Of a stretch of DNA of 39,454 bases, positions 7,543-16,531 are shown piece by piece. How positions within the stretch are numbered: position 1 is the stretch's first letter; each line of letters opens with the position of its first letter. Origin of the DNA: an uncultured Verrucomicrobiales bacterium (GTDB lineage Bacteria; Verrucomicrobiota; Verrucomicrobiia; Verrucomicrobiales; DEV007); assembly GCA_937922595.1 (NCBI GenBank), contig CALAIY010000118.1, positions 1 to 39,454 on the forward strand, written 5' to 3'. The notes beneath the pieces were generated by a model. The model did no database searches and was not told the DNA's origin. It saw only the letters and a program-made list of their open reading frames with translations. The position numbers and the translations under genes were made by a program.

Positions 7543-8769
7543 TTAAACTCTGCGGGTAGAGCCGAGGAAACCGCCGACTTGATCGACGATCCAGCCGAAG
7601 GGGCCGCGTTTGGGACGCTCGCGCTCGACGAGTTGCGCGTAGCGGATGAGGCCGATGGGGACGGCGTATTGGGGGTTTTCGAAGGTGGAATTGAGGCCGC
7701 TAATGGGGGCGCTATTTCCCCGGCGCACTTGGAGGCCGAAGACGTCTTCGACGATGGTGGAGAGCCCATCGACGAGGGAGCCGCCGCCGCAGAGGAAGAT
7801 CCCGAAGCCTCCGCCGGGAAGGAAATTTTCGCTGGCGAGCTTCTTTTTCACTTCGTCGAGGGTCTCGCGAAGGCGCATCTCGATGATTTGATTGAGCATT
7901 TCGCGGTCGATCTCCATGCCGGTGAAACGCGCGTTGTCTTCGATGTGGACGGTTTCACCCGGCTCGACAGCTCCGGGGCGGACGGTGCCGTGCTTGAGCT
8001 TGAGCTTTTCGGCTTCGACCATGGGGAGCTTGAGGACGACGCCGATATCATTCGTAATGTGGTCTCCCCCGATGCCGACGGAGCCAGAGATACTAATCGA
8101 GCCTTCTTGGTAAACGACAAAATCGGTGGTGCCGGCACCTAGATCGATGACGAGGGCTCCATTTTCTTTATCTTCACGCGCGAGAAGCACTTGGGCGGCG
8201 GCGACTGGGGCGAAGACGACGTCTTCGACTTCGAGAGGGATTTCGCGAACACAGCGCATGGCGTTGTGGATGCGACCGCGAAGGCCGTGAATGATGTGGT
8301 AATCGGCTTCGAGGCGGCGCCCTTCCATTCCGACGGGATTGAGCACACGCTCGCCACCATCGACGTAGTAGTGACGGATGATGGAGTGAATAAAGACATT
8401 ATCCGATGGCACTTGGACGTTGCGCGCCATGTCTTTGGCTTCGGCAAGATCATCGTAGGAGATTTCATTTTGCTCTTCAGCAATGCTGATGCGTCCCCGA
8501 TTATTAAGACTTTGGATGTGAGGACCGGTGACGGCCATCATGACACTGCGGATCATGACATCGGAGCGCTCTTCGGCTCGAACGAGTGCATCGTGCAGAC
8601 AGGTCTGCGCGGTATTGAAATCTACGATTTCACCTTTGCGGACGCCTCGCGAGGGCGCTTGGCCGACGCCGAGTATCTTCATCGCGCCATCAGGCCGGAC
8701 TTCGGCGACGACGACGCAGATTTTGGCGGTGCCGATTTCAAGGCCGACGTGAATGTTGGTTTTCGCCAT
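7543..8769 (-). CDS. ftsA: Cell division protein FtsA
   Basis: This actin-fold protein tethers FtsZ to the membrane. The start chosen is MAKTNIHVGLEIGTAKI, giving 408 residues. A longer frame reaching 9081 runs into ftsQ in another frame and adds a low-complexity Pro/Ser tail that belongs to no FtsA. Visible are the phosphate-1 motif (GLEIGTAKICVVV), the SHS2 region, the phosphate-2 motif IDLGAGTTDFVVY, and the adenosine motif (IFLCGGGSLVDGL). A terminal helix with basic and hydrophobic residues (GWIVDQVGGFLG) fits the membrane-targeting sequence. It is 43 bp after ftsQ and 36 bp before ftsZ. No Shine-Dalgarno site precedes it. Confidence 0.96.
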   Translation of the reverse strand: MAKTNIHVGLEIGTAKICVVVAEVRPDGAMKILGVGQAPSRGVRKGEIVDFNTAQTCLHDALVRAEERSDVMIRSVMMAVTGPHIQSLNNRGRISIAEEQNEISYDDLAEAKDMARNVQVPSDNVFIHSIIRHYYVDGGERVLNPVGMEGRRLEADYHIIHGLRGRIHNAMRCVREIPLEVEDVVFAPVAAAQVLLAREDKENGALVIDLGAGTTDFVVYQEGSISISGSVGIGGDHITNDIGVVLKLPMVEAEKLKLKHGTVRPGAVEPGETVHIEDNARFTGMEIDREMLNQIIEMRLRETLDEVKKKLASENFLPGGGFGIFLCGGGSLVDGLSTIVEDVFGLQVRRGNSAPISGLNSTFENPQYAVPIGLIRYAQLVERERPKRGPFGWIVDQVGGFLGSTRRV

Positions 8770-8812
8770 TAGTAGGAGGGATATTGGAGAGGAAGTTGTG
8801 AACTCCTGCTCA

Positions 8813-10003
8813 TTAGTCGTCACCGAGGATGCCTCGGATTTGGCGTGAGCGTTCGGATTCTGATGCAGCTTGGGGGGAGGCGGCGGGGTGAGTGGTGATG
8901 ATTTCGGGAGCGGCCGTTTCCGGCTGAGCCGGTGCTGAAGGAGCCGGGGAAGCGGCGTGTGATTGCGAGTAGGGCGCGACAGGAATGGTGCCACGGCCAG
9001 CTTCGCGGAGGCGTGGAAGGTCGCCCCCTTTGAAGTCGAAGTAGGTGACGGGGATGTTGCGCTCGGGGATGAGGTTGGCACTCTCGATGTCTTTCTCGAT
9101 TTTCGAGGCGTGGTGGGCGATGCGAGCGAGGTCGCTTACCTGGCGATCAAGCTCGGCCATTCCGAAGGTGATGATGGCATCATTGTAGTAGTGGGCACGA
9201 AGCTTGAAACTACCGACGATCTCGACCTCTTTGGCGCGCCATTCTTGAGCAGGCAGTTTTTCTAAGTGGAGCTGTAGAAGGCTGATGGCGGAGCGGAGTT
9301 CTGCTCCTTCGGCTTTTGCTCCATCGCGGATGACGCCGGGCTCTTGAACGTGGATGACGGGAAGAGCGACGTAATCGTGAAGCACGGCTTCGCATCTAAA
9401 GATATTCCCTTCGGTATCGAGAAGATAGCCTCCACCGGCAGTGTGGGAGAGAACGCCGGCGAGTGGACAGGAAAGCCAGGCAAGGGGCTTGCGCTCTTCT
9501 AGATTGATGAGGAGTCGGCCGGGAATGCGACGCATGATGCTGGCACTCGCGACTTGCGGAAGCTCTTCAAGACGCTCTTGCATGCCATCGAGATCGAGAT
9601 CGAGGAGATTTTCACCTTCGGCGACTCGGGCGACCTGGAGAATTTTTTCACGGGTGAGTGATCCGTCGCTGTGGACATCGAGCACGCTGAGAATGACGCC
9701 ATCCCCCTGGCGCAGCGTGCGATCGAGGACGGAGCGGGCACCAGCGATGAGGGCGATAAAGAAAATGATGATGGCACCAGCCTTAAGAGCGAGCTTGGTA
9801 TTCGCCTCACGGCGGTGCTGGCGCTCGACACGGGAAGTCTTCGTATTGGCACTGAGCACATAGCGCTCGTCCCAATTACTGCGACGCCCGGAGCGGGCAT
9901 TGCCCTTGCTTTGCGCACGCGGCGACCGGGGCGACTTCCGCTTGGCGGGAGCTACCTTCTTTTTTGCCCGAGCTGGGGCAGGGGTCTGGACGCGTTTAGG
10001 CAT
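8813..10003 (-). CDS. ftsQ: Cell division protein FtsQ/DivIB
   Basis: This is a single-pass divisome protein of 396 residues. The first 70 residues are very basic, Lys/Arg/Pro/Ala-rich and cytoplasmic. One transmembrane helix follows (LKAGAIIIFFIALIAGA), then an FtsQ-type POTRA domain (GVILSVLDVHSDGSLTREKIL to the GENLLDLDLDGMQERLEELPQV block) and the FtsQ/DivIB core (ASIMRRIPGRLLINLEERKPLAW). The last 60 residues are a disordered Pro/Ala/Ser tail. It overlaps the 3' end of ddl by 8 bases, indicating translational coupling, and precedes ftsA. Its basic cytoplasmic tail is longer than in E. coli. Confidence 0.93.
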   Translation of the reverse strand: MPKRVQTPAPARAKKKVAPAKRKSPRSPRAQSKGNARSGRRSNWDERYVLSANTKTSRVERQHRREANTKLALKAGAIIIFFIALIAGARSVLDRTLRQGDGVILSVLDVHSDGSLTREKILQVARVAEGENLLDLDLDGMQERLEELPQVASASIMRRIPGRLLINLEERKPLAWLSCPLAGVLSHTAGGGYLLDTEGNIFRCEAVLHDYVALPVIHVQEPGVIRDGAKAEGAELRSAISLLQLHLEKLPAQEWRAKEVEIVGSFKLRAHYYNDAIITFGMAELDRQVSDLARIAHHASKIEKDIESANLIPERNIPVTYFDFKGGDLPRLREAGRGTIPVAPYSQSHAASPAPSAPAQPETAAPEIITTHPAASPQAASESERSRQIRGILGDD

Positions 10004-10949
10004 GAGTTTGCCTTGGAGATCGGAGGGATTTGGAGAGTTGAGCGATGCGGGCGCACAGTTCGCCGAATGGAATTCCAGCAGCGGCAGCGGATTTGGGAAG
10101 GAGGCTACTTTCAGTCATCCCGGGGATGGTGTTTGCCTCGAGAACCATGGGCTCACCCGATTCGGGAAGGAGGATATCCACACGGGAGTAGACTTCGCAG
10201 CCGAGCGCACGGTGTGCGGCAAGGGCGGCTTCTTGGACTTTCTTGGTCGCTTCTTCACCAATCTCAGCGGGGCAGGTGTATTCGGAGCTTCCACCACCGC
10301 CCATCCAAGGATACTTATTGGTCATGTCGTAAAACCCCTCTTGAGGCTGAATCTCGACCACTGGAAGCGCCACATCATCAAGAATTCCCACGGTGAGTTC
10401 GCGGCCTTCGACAAAGGCTTCCACTAGGAGTTTATCCGCGTATTTACCGGCATCTGCGATGGCTGTGGCAGCTTCATCCTGAGTCTTCACCACATGGACA
10501 CCTACGCTCGAACCTTCCTGGGGTGGCTTCACCACAAACGGCGCAGCGAAACTCGGCGCTTCACCCGAGGCGACGTCGATGATCTCGAATTCGGGCGTGG
10601 GCACTCCCGCCTCAGCAAAACGGATTTTGCTGGCGACCTTATCGAAGGCTAGTCGGCTCGATTCCACGCCTGCTCCAGTGAAGGGAATTCCGCGTTTTTC
10701 CAGAATCGACTGAAGCTGGCCATCTTCGCCGAACGTGCCGTGAATCATGATGTAGCCAAGAGTCGTTCCTTCTGGGAGCACGAAATTTTCATCCAAAACG
10801 TCCACCGGGATCACTTCGGCTCCAGCTTCCGCCAGCACTACAGCCACACTTTCAGCACTTTTCATAGAAACAGGGCGTTCTGATCCCGCCCCTCCCTGTA
10901 GGAGAGCGATTTTTTCGCCACTGAGAACTCTCGTATCCATTCGACTCAT
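9996..10949 (-). CDS. ddl: D-alanine--D-alanine ligase
   Basis: It makes the D-Ala-D-Ala dipeptide for peptidoglycan. The ATP-grasp fold is clear: N-terminal IALLQGGAGSERPVSMKS, IHGTFGEDGQLQ, FVVKPPQEGSSVGV (the ATP-binding loop), VEAFVEGRELTVGIL, YSRVDILL and the metal-binding LEANTIPGMTESSLLP. About 317 residues is normal for Ddl. The longest frame begins at 11015 with a hydrophobic stretch unlike the family. I place the start at MSR (10949); MDT at 10940 is equally possible. It heads the visible division cluster and is divergent from gatC across roughly 170 bp. Confidence 0.95.
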   Translation of the reverse strand: MSRMDTRVLSGEKIALLQGGAGSERPVSMKSAESVAVVLAEAGAEVIPVDVLDENFVLPEGTTLGYIMIHGTFGEDGQLQSILEKRGIPFTGAGVESSRLAFDKVASKIRFAEAGVPTPEFEIIDVASGEAPSFAAPFVVKPPQEGSSVGVHVVKTQDEAATAIADAGKYADKLLVEAFVEGRELTVGILDDVALPVVEIQPQEGFYDMTNKYPWMGGGGSSEYTCPAEIGEEATKKVQEAALAAHRALGCEVYSRVDILLPESGEPMVLEANTIPGMTESSLLPKSAAAAGIPFGELCARIAQLSKSLRSPRQTHA

Positions 10950-11122
10950 TATAAGACTAAGGATGAAATTAAAGAAACCAGAGATTTTAAGTTTTTTTAA
11001 CAAAATTCTGACCAAATGAGACGTTTCAGACGTCGCAGAGGATTTTCATAGCTTTCAGAGAGAGTTTCAGTCTCTGCTCACCGCTTGATTCTCCCCGCTG
11101 CACCGCCTAGCGATAACGCCCC

Positions 11123-11419
11123 ATGGCAGCTGCTCCCGAATCCGACCTCGACATCCGTTATGTCGCCGATCTCGCCCGAATCACTCTTACCGACGAGGAG
11201 GCAGACACTCTGGGCGGCCAGCTTGAGAAAATCATCAGCTACGTGAAGCAGCTTGAAGCACTCGATGTATCCGGTATCGAGCCCACGGCTCATGCCACGC
11301 CACTTTTTGATATTGTGCGCGAGGACACGGTAAAGCCAAGCATCGGGGTGGACGCCACGCTCGCCAATGCCCCCCAGAAAACCACCGACCAGTTCCTAGT
11401 GACGAAAGTCGTCGAGTAG
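11123..11419 (+). CDS. gatC: Asp-tRNA(Asn)/Glu-tRNA(Gln) amidotransferase subunit C
   Basis: This is the small stabilising subunit of the GatCAB amidotransferase. At 98 residues it matches the family length. It has the helical start IRYVADLARITLTDEEAD, the block LEKIISYVKQLEALDVSGIEP, and the terminal region with Pro/Thr/Ala followed by FLVTKVVE. It precedes gatA by 34 bp on the same strand, so the two are an operon. gatB is not in the window. Confidence 0.95.
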   Translation: MAAAPESDLDIRYVADLARITLTDEEADTLGGQLEKIISYVKQLEALDVSGIEPTAHATPLFDIVREDTVKPSIGVDATLANAPQKTTDQFLVTKVVE

Positions 11420-11453
11420 AGCCCGCTCCCCCCCTTCCCTTTTTCTCATCCCA

Positions 11454-12890
11454 ATGTCCTCGCTCACCCTCGCTGATGCCCAGGAGCAATTACGCTCTGG
11501 TTCTCTCACGCCACGCGCCCTTACCGAATCCATCATTGCCGCAATTGAAGCGGGCGATGGAAAAATCAGAGGCTACAACTCTTTTGATGCTGAGGCGGCG
11601 CTCGCCGCTGCCGATACTGCCGATGTGTCGCTCCCACTCGGAGGCCTCCCCATCGCGATCAAAGACATTATCAATGTGAAGGGTGAGGCCCTCACATGTA
11701 GCTCGAAGATACTCGAAGGGACATTTACCTCTCCCTACGACGCCACCGTGATTGCAAAGCTCCGCGCGGCCGGTGCAATCCCCCTCGGGCGCACCAACAT
11801 GGATGAATTCGCCATGGGCTCTTCCACGGAAAACTCCGCGCTGGGCACCACAAAAAACCCATGGGACACGAGTCGCATTCCCGGAGGCTCGAGCGGTGGA
11901 AGTGCGGCCGTAGTCTCAGCAGACCTGGCACTTGCCGCACTCGGCACCGACACCGGCGGCTCCATTCGCCAGCCAGCCGCCCTTTGCGGCTGCGTAGGCC
12001 TGAAGCCCACCTACGGACGCGTCTCCCGCTACGGAGCGGTAGCCTTCGCCTCATCACTCGATCAGATCGGACCGATGACGAAGACCGTGCGCGACTCTGC
12101 AATGCTACTCAATGCGATCTCTGGACACGATGCGATGGACTCCACCTCGCTCGATGAGGCCGTGCCCGATTTCACCGCCGCTCTCGGAAAAGAGATCAAG
12201 GGGATGAAAATCGGTTTACCCAAAGAATATTTTATCGATGGCATCGATCCCGAAGTGCGTGCAGCCACAGAGGCCGCAGTGAAACAGCTCGAGAGCCTCG
12301 GTGCCGAGCCTGTGGAAATCAGCCTACCGCACACCGAATACGCAACGGCTACCTACTACGTCATCGCTACCGCTGAAGCCTCATCAAACCTAGCGCGCTT
12401 CGAGGGAGTGCGATACGGACACCGCGCCGATGCCCCCAAAGATCTCTCAGATCATTACATGCGAACACGCGCAGAAGGATTCGGAGCAGAAGTAAAACGC
12501 CGGATTCTACTCGGCACCTACGTGCTAAGCTCGGGCTACTACGATGCTTATTACATCCGCGCCCAGAAAGTGCGGACACTCATTCGCCAGGATTTCTCAG
12601 AAGCCTTCCAGAAAGTAGATGCGATCTTATCCCCCACCAGCCCTGTCCCCGCTTTCGGCATTGGCGAACGCTGCGACGATCCATTACAGATGTATCTCGC
12701 CGATATCTTTACCATCGCCACCAACCTCGCAGGAATCTGCGGAATCAGCGTGCCGTGCGGATTTACAAAAGAGCCGAAGTTACCCATCGGCCTGCAAATC
12801 CTAGCGCCATCGATGCAGGAAGAGCGCTTGATCTCAATCGCCGATGCCTACGAGCAAAGCACGCCGTGGCATAAAGAGCGGCCTTGCTAA
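11454..12890 (+). CDS. gatA: Asp-tRNA(Asn)/Glu-tRNA(Gln) amidotransferase subunit A
   Basis: This is the amidase subunit that releases ammonia from glutamine to amidate mischarged Glu-tRNA(Gln) or Asp-tRNA(Asn). The amidase-signature triad is present: Lys70 (PIAIKDIINVKGE), Ser146 in GGSSGGSAAVV and Ser170 in GTDTGGSIRQPA. The C-terminal half shows YYDAYYIRAQKVRTLI and LSPTSPVPAFGIGE, typical of GatA. At 478 residues it is a normal length. The start ATG follows a pyrimidine-rich tract and has no Shine-Dalgarno site. It follows gatC by 34 bp. Confidence 0.97.
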   Translation: MSSLTLADAQEQLRSGSLTPRALTESIIAAIEAGDGKIRGYNSFDAEAALAAADTADVSLPLGGLPIAIKDIINVKGEALTCSSKILEGTFTSPYDATVIAKLRAAGAIPLGRTNMDEFAMGSSTENSALGTTKNPWDTSRIPGGSSGGSAAVVSADLALAALGTDTGGSIRQPAALCGCVGLKPTYGRVSRYGAVAFASSLDQIGPMTKTVRDSAMLLNAISGHDAMDSTSLDEAVPDFTAALGKEIKGMKIGLPKEYFIDGIDPEVRAATEAAVKQLESLGAEPVEISLPHTEYATATYYVIATAEASSNLARFEGVRYGHRADAPKDLSDHYMRTRAEGFGAEVKRRILLGTYVLSSGYYDAYYIRAQKVRTLIRQDFSEAFQKVDAILSPTSPVPAFGIGERCDDPLQMYLADIFTIATNLAGICGISVPCGFTKEPKLPIGLQILAPSMQEERLISIADAYEQSTPWHKERPC

Positions 12891-13038
12891 GCAAAGTGAG
12901 ATCTCTTCAGCTCTTTTACACAGAATTCCCATCCAAGTAGGAATTGCTCAAATAGACTCAGCCGCTCCGCCAATGGATGAGCGAAAGTTTCCATTACTAT
13001 CTCAATCAGCAGATAGGCGAAGCATATCGCCCCCACGC

Positions 13039-13383
13039 TTATCCCATCCACATCCGGAATCCATCGCTAAGCATTTGCCAGGGATCTCTCCCATCTCCTA
13101 CGACCAGCTTTCCGTAATCGAGCCAGCAGGGCAGCCAGAGCAGGGCGGTGGCGCCCGCTGTCCAGCGCAGGACTGGGTCGCCTTTCTTAAGTAATAGCTT
13201 CAGGGTAATCCAGCCGGAGAGCACGGCGATCACAGCGCCGATCGGAGACAGCACAGGCCAGACGAGGAGCATCCGCCCGTAGGCTGTGGGGACGAGGGAG
13301 GAGACGGCGAAGAAGAAGGCTGCGAGGAGGAGGATTTGCTTGGTGAGAGCTGCCCTTCTCTCACTAGGCGACGAGCTTTCCAT
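13039..13383 (-). CDS. Small membrane protein, unknown function
   Basis: About 114 residues with three likely membrane segments: ILLLAAFFFAVSSLVPTAYG, LLVWPVLSPIGAVIAVLSGW and WTAGATALLWLPCWL. The C-terminus is short and Trp/Met-rich (DGFRMWMG). I chose MESSSPSE as the start; the reading frame opens five codons earlier. It overlaps the 3' end of the KH-protein gene by 20 bp, suggesting translation coupling and co-transcription with rpsP and khpA. The family is not recognised. Convergent with gatA across about 150 bp that hold nothing identifiable. Confidence 0.6.
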   Translation of the reverse strand: MESSSPSERRAALTKQILLLAAFFFAVSSLVPTAYGRMLLVWPVLSPIGAVIAVLSGWITLKLLLKKGDPVLRWTAGATALLWLPCWLDYGKLVVGDGRDPWQMLSDGFRMWMG

Positions 13384-13648
13384 CGTCTTCACCTCCAACT
13401 TGGTAGATTTTGAGGCGGACGTTGATGCCGTTTTTCTCGCCGGTGGCTTTGAGAAGCGAGCGGATTGCGCTGGCGGTGCGGCCGTTTTTACCGATCACTT
13501 TGCCAATATCTTCTTCGGCGACGCGGGCGCGGTAGACGTGGGCTCCCCTCTCATCGAGCTCGTGAGAAACGCCAGCGAGGTCGCGGCGGGCGACGAGCTG
13601 GCTGAGTACGAATTCGAGGAATTCTTGTAGGGCGGCTCCCGAGTCCAT
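13364..13648 (-). CDS. khpA: KH-domain RNA-binding protein (KhpA/YlqC-like)
   Basis: A small KH-domain protein (94 residues) of the YlqC/KhpA type. The GxxG loop GKNG (53-56) lies within IGKVIGKNGRTASAIRSLL. The N-terminal helix LQEFLEFVLSQLV also fits the family. KhpA binds RNA and, in firmicutes, pairs with KhpB (Jag) to influence division and envelope synthesis. The partner-like Jag gene is present elsewhere in this window (31552). It lies downstream of rpsP, its usual neighbour, with a terminator in between that may reduce its expression relative to S16. Confidence 0.9.
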   Translation of the reverse strand: MDSGAALQEFLEFVLSQLVARRDLAGVSHELDERGAHVYRARVAEEDIGKVIGKNGRTASAIRSLLKATGEKNGINVRLKIYQVGGEDDGKLVA

Positions 13649-13683
13649 CTGTTTCTATGGCACTCTCCGAGGCTGGGCGCAAA

Positions 13684-13723
13684 AAAAACGGCCTGCTCCA
13701 CGGGGGAACAGGCCGTTTTAGAA
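13684..13723 (-). terminator. Hairpin terminator after rpsP
   Basis: An 11-bp arm AAAACGGCCTG pairs with CAGGCCGTTTT, with further G-C pairing toward the loop, and the minus strand ends in a run of T (A8 on the plus strand). It sits between rpsP and the KH gene, so it probably attenuates rather than fully separates them. Confidence 0.8.
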
Positions 13724-13734
13724 AAATTTGCGCG

Positions 13735-14001
13735 TTACGCTTCGACTGGTGTCGCGGCGGCGGTCTTGCGGGCTTTTTTGATCAAGCTGCGGACGGTGTC
13801 GCTAGGCTGAGCTCCATTGGAGATCCATTTATCGACTTTCTCGAGATCGATCTCGGAATTGTCCTTCTCTTTCATCGGATCGTAGGAACCTACAATTTCG
13901 ATATAACGTCCGTCGCGGCGGGCGCGGTTATCTGCGGCCACTACACGATAATAGGGACGATCTTTGGTGCCTTCGCGGCGGAGTCTGAGTGCTACGGCCA
14001 T
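13735..14001 (-). CDS. rpsP: 30S ribosomal protein S16
   Basis: 88 residues with the S16 signature [19 protein letters not shown] at the start, then [19 protein letters not shown] and [14 protein letters not shown]-terminal helix ends in an Ala/Pro tail. It belongs to the small ribosomal subunit body. It lies between ffh and the KH gene, the common bacterial ffh-rpsP-ylqC order; rimM and trmD, which often follow, are absent here. Confidence 0.98.
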   Translation of the reverse strand: MAVALRLRREGTKDRPYYRVVAADNRARRDGRYIEIVGSYDPMKEKDNSEIDLEKVDKWISNGAQPSDTVRSLIKKARKTAAATPVEA

Positions 14002-14083
14002 CTTATTAAGAGGGAGAAAATTGGAAAAACTACCCCGGAGTGGGGGCGGGAATCAAGCCATCGTCTGGGGGAGTGTGCAAGTG

Positions 14084-15478
14084 CTATTTTCCAAGGAGTT
14101 TCCCCAGCCCACCGAGTCCGCCACCGAGGCCAGGAAGGCCACCGCCCATTCCGGGCATGCCTCCCATCTCTTTCATCATCTTGGCCATGCCGGATTTGTT
14201 TTTCATCATTTTACGCATCTGGGCGAATTGCTTGAGCAGCTGATTAACTTGCATGACAGAGCAGCCACTGCCGCGGGCGATGCGCTGGCGGCGAGATCCC
14301 TTGATGAGTTCGGGACGGGCGCGCTCTCGCGGGGTCATGGAGAGGATGATGGCTTCGGTGTATTTGAGCTTGCTCGTGTCGAGCGGCATGTCTTTCATCT
14401 TCTTCGACATGCCGGGGATCATTCCAAGGAGGCCTTCGAGGGGGCCGAGCTTTTGAATCATCTTGAGCTGATCGAGGAAGTCTTGGAGGTCGAACTGATT
14501 TTTCTTGAGCCGCTCGGCCATTTTGAGCATGCCCTCTTCGTCCATGGCTCCAGCGGCTTCGGCGGCTTTCTCAACGAGGCCGACGACGTCGCCCATGCCG
14601 AGGATGCGATTGGCCATGCGCTCGGGATCGAAGACTTCGAAGTTTTCGAGTTTTTCGCCGACGCCGCCAAATTTAATCGGTTTTCCCGTGACCTGACGCA
14701 TGGACAGGGCGGCACCGCCGCGGGCGTCGCCATCGAGCTTGGTGAGGACAAGGCCGGTGATGCCTACGGCTCCATCGAAGTGCTCAGCGACGCTTACGGC
14801 CTGCTGGCCGGTGGCGGAATCGGCGACGAGAAGGGTCTCGCCGGGCTCGATGAGGGCGTGGAGCTTTTTGAGCTCTTCTACGAGTGGCTCGTCGATCTCC
14901 TGGCGACCTGCGGTGTCGAAGATGTGGACGGTGGCGTCCTGCTCTTTGCCCCAGGCGAGAGCGCGTTTCGCGGCAGCGAGGACATCAGTTTCCCCGGGCT
15001 CGGGGCAGAAGACGGGCACGCCGACCTGGCCGGCAATAGTGCGGAGCTGCTCGATGGCGGCGGGGCGGTAGAGGTCGAGCGCGTAGAGAACGGGGCGGCG
15101 ACCTTGCTTGAGGAGAAGCTTGGCGAGCTTGCCGGCGGTGGTGGTCTTACCGGCGCCGTTGAGCCCGATCATCATGACGCGGGCGGGAGGATTGAGATTG
15201 ATCGGCGAGGGGTCGCCGCCGAGGACAGTGACAAGTTCGTCGTGAAAGATTTTTACGATCTGCTGCCCGGGCGTGACGCTCTTGAGCACTTCGTCGCCGA
15301 GGGCCTTGTCTTTTACCCCCGCGATGAATTTCTTGGCGACGGCGAATTCGACGTCGGCCTCGAGCAGAGCCATGCGTACCTCACGCAGGGCGTCGGTTAC
15401 GTTTTTCTCGGAGATTTTGCCGAGGCCGCGCAGTTTTTTAAACGTGCCCTCGAGTCGGTCGGATAGTTGGGAAAACAT
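14084..15478 (-). CDS. ffh: Signal recognition particle GTPase Ffh (SRP54)
   Basis: It targets nascent membrane proteins to the translocon. The N-domain begins MFSQLSDRLEGTFKKLRGLG. The G-domain shows GLNGAGKTTTAGKLAKLL (G1), DLYRPAAIEQL, DTAGRQEIDEPLV (G3) and TKLDGDARGGAALS (G4). The M-domain has the signature PRERARPELIKGSRRQRIARGSG and ends in a Met/Gly-rich tail (MKNKSGMAKMMKEMGGMPGM), the hydrophobic signal-sequence groove. 464 residues is typical. It is 82 bp upstream of rpsP. Confidence 0.98.
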   Translation of the reverse strand: MFSQLSDRLEGTFKKLRGLGKISEKNVTDALREVRMALLEADVEFAVAKKFIAGVKDKALGDEVLKSVTPGQQIVKIFHDELVTVLGGDPSPINLNPPARVMMIGLNGAGKTTTAGKLAKLLLKQGRRPVLYALDLYRPAAIEQLRTIAGQVGVPVFCPEPGETDVLAAAKRALAWGKEQDATVHIFDTAGRQEIDEPLVEELKKLHALIEPGETLLVADSATGQQAVSVAEHFDGAVGITGLVLTKLDGDARGGAALSMRQVTGKPIKFGGVGEKLENFEVFDPERMANRILGMGDVVGLVEKAAEAAGAMDEEGMLKMAERLKKNQFDLQDFLDQLKMIQKLGPLEGLLGMIPGMSKKMKDMPLDTSKLKYTEAIILSMTPRERARPELIKGSRRQRIARGSGCSVMQVNQLLKQFAQMRKMMKNKSGMAKMMKEMGGMPGMGGGLPGLGGGLGGLGKLLGK

Positions 15479-15516
15479 CTTGGTGGACTAAAGCGGTTTC
15501 CGCGGGAAGCGCGAGT

Positions 15517-16488
15517 CTAAGTTCCGCGTGGGTTGAAGCTGCTTCCTTCAGCGAGTGCTTCCCAGAGTGGGCGCTCTGCTTCGGAGATTTCCTCCGGGAT
15601 GGCCACGATGATTGCGATGTAGAGGTCGCCAGTATTTCCATTTCCATCGGGAAGCCCTTTGCCGCGAAGGCGAAGATTGGTCCCGCCAGAGGTGCCGGCG
15701 GGGATTTTCATTTTCACGGCGCTTTCGAGGGTGCGCACCTGGACTCCAGTGCCGAGGGCGGCTTCCCAGGGGGCGAGTTCGAGATCGTGGATGAGGTCGC
15801 GCCCATCGACGCGGAACCACGGGTGGCGCTCAAAGCGGACGCGGAGGAGGAGGTCGCCAGAGGCGGCGTTGCCGGTGCCGGAATTACCGAGACCAGCGCA
15901 TCGGATAAGCTGCCCGGCTTCGACACCGACCGGAATTTTGGTGCGTATAGTCTTGGTCGATCCGTCGGGGGAGCGCAGGCTGAGTTCGCGAGTGGCTCCG
16001 TTTACCACCTCATCGAGGGTGACGAGGATATCGGTCTGGAGATCGCTGCCTTTACGCGGGCGTGACCGCCCACCACCGCCGAAGGCACCGAACGGATCGC
16101 CCGAGCCTCCGCCCATGCCGCCAGCTCCACGGAACCCTCCGCTACGCCCAAAGTGCTGCTCGAAGAAATCCGAGAAACCAGTCCCCCCAAATTCATACTC
16201 GACGCCACCTCCCCTACCTCCACTCGGGAAACCCCCTCCCCCTCCGGGGAAACCACCACCCTGCTGATTCCAGTTTGCCCCAAGCCGATCATACTTCGAG
16301 CGCTTATCCGCCTCTCCCAGCACCTCGTATGCCTCGTTGATCTCTTTGAATTTTTCTTCGGCAGTCGTCTTGTCCTCAGCGGTATCCGGGTGGTATTTGC
16401 GAGCAAGCTTGCGAAAAGCTTTGCGAATATCATCCTGCGAAGCATCGCGTGCCACGCCGAGCACCTGGTAGTAGTCACGGTATTCCAT
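15517..16488 (-). CDS. cbpA: DnaJ-class co-chaperone (CbpA-type, no zinc finger)
   Basis: A J-domain with the HPD motif ([10 protein letters not shown], near residue 33) opens the protein ([17 protein letters not shown]). A Gly/Phe-rich linker follows ([19 protein letters not shown] and [19 protein letters not shown]), then two DnaJ C-terminal beta domains ([20 protein letters not shown] onward). The CxxCxGxG zinc-finger repeats of DnaJ are missing, so it is CbpA-like, 323 residues. The frame extends to 16749, but the added 87 residues are antisense to mtfA and unlike the family. It stimulates DnaK. Divergent from mtfA with only about 43 bp between start codons. Confidence 0.93.
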   Translation of the reverse strand: MEYRDYYQVLGVARDASQDDIRKAFRKLARKYHPDTAEDKTTAEEKFKEINEAYEVLGEADKRSKYDRLGANWNQQGGGFPGGGGGFPSGGRGGGVEYEFGGTGFSDFFEQHFGRSGGFRGAGGMGGGSGDPFGAFGGGGRSRPRKGSDLQTDILVTLDEVVNGATRELSLRSPDGSTKTIRTKIPVGVEAGQLIRCAGLGNSGTGNAASGDLLLRVRFERHPWFRVDGRDLIHDLELAPWEAALGTGVQVRTLESAVKMKIPAGTSGGTNLRLRGKGLPDGNGNTGDLYIAIIVAIPEEISEAERPLWEALAEGSSFNPRGT

Positions 16489-16531
16489 TGCGCGCATGGT
16501 GCGCCGCCCTCGCCTACGATCAAGCATCCAC

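Noticed and set aside
8770-9081. N-terminal extension of FtsA
   Set aside because: Ser/Pro-rich and antisense-like to FtsQ; the family start MAKTNIHVGLEIG is internal.
10941-10960. TATAAT-like hexamer at the ddl start
   Set aside because: It overlaps the start codon and has no -35 partner.
13964-15466. 500-codon plus-strand open frame opposite ffh
   Set aside because: It is antisense to a full-length, motif-complete Ffh and has a composition expected of a shadow frame.
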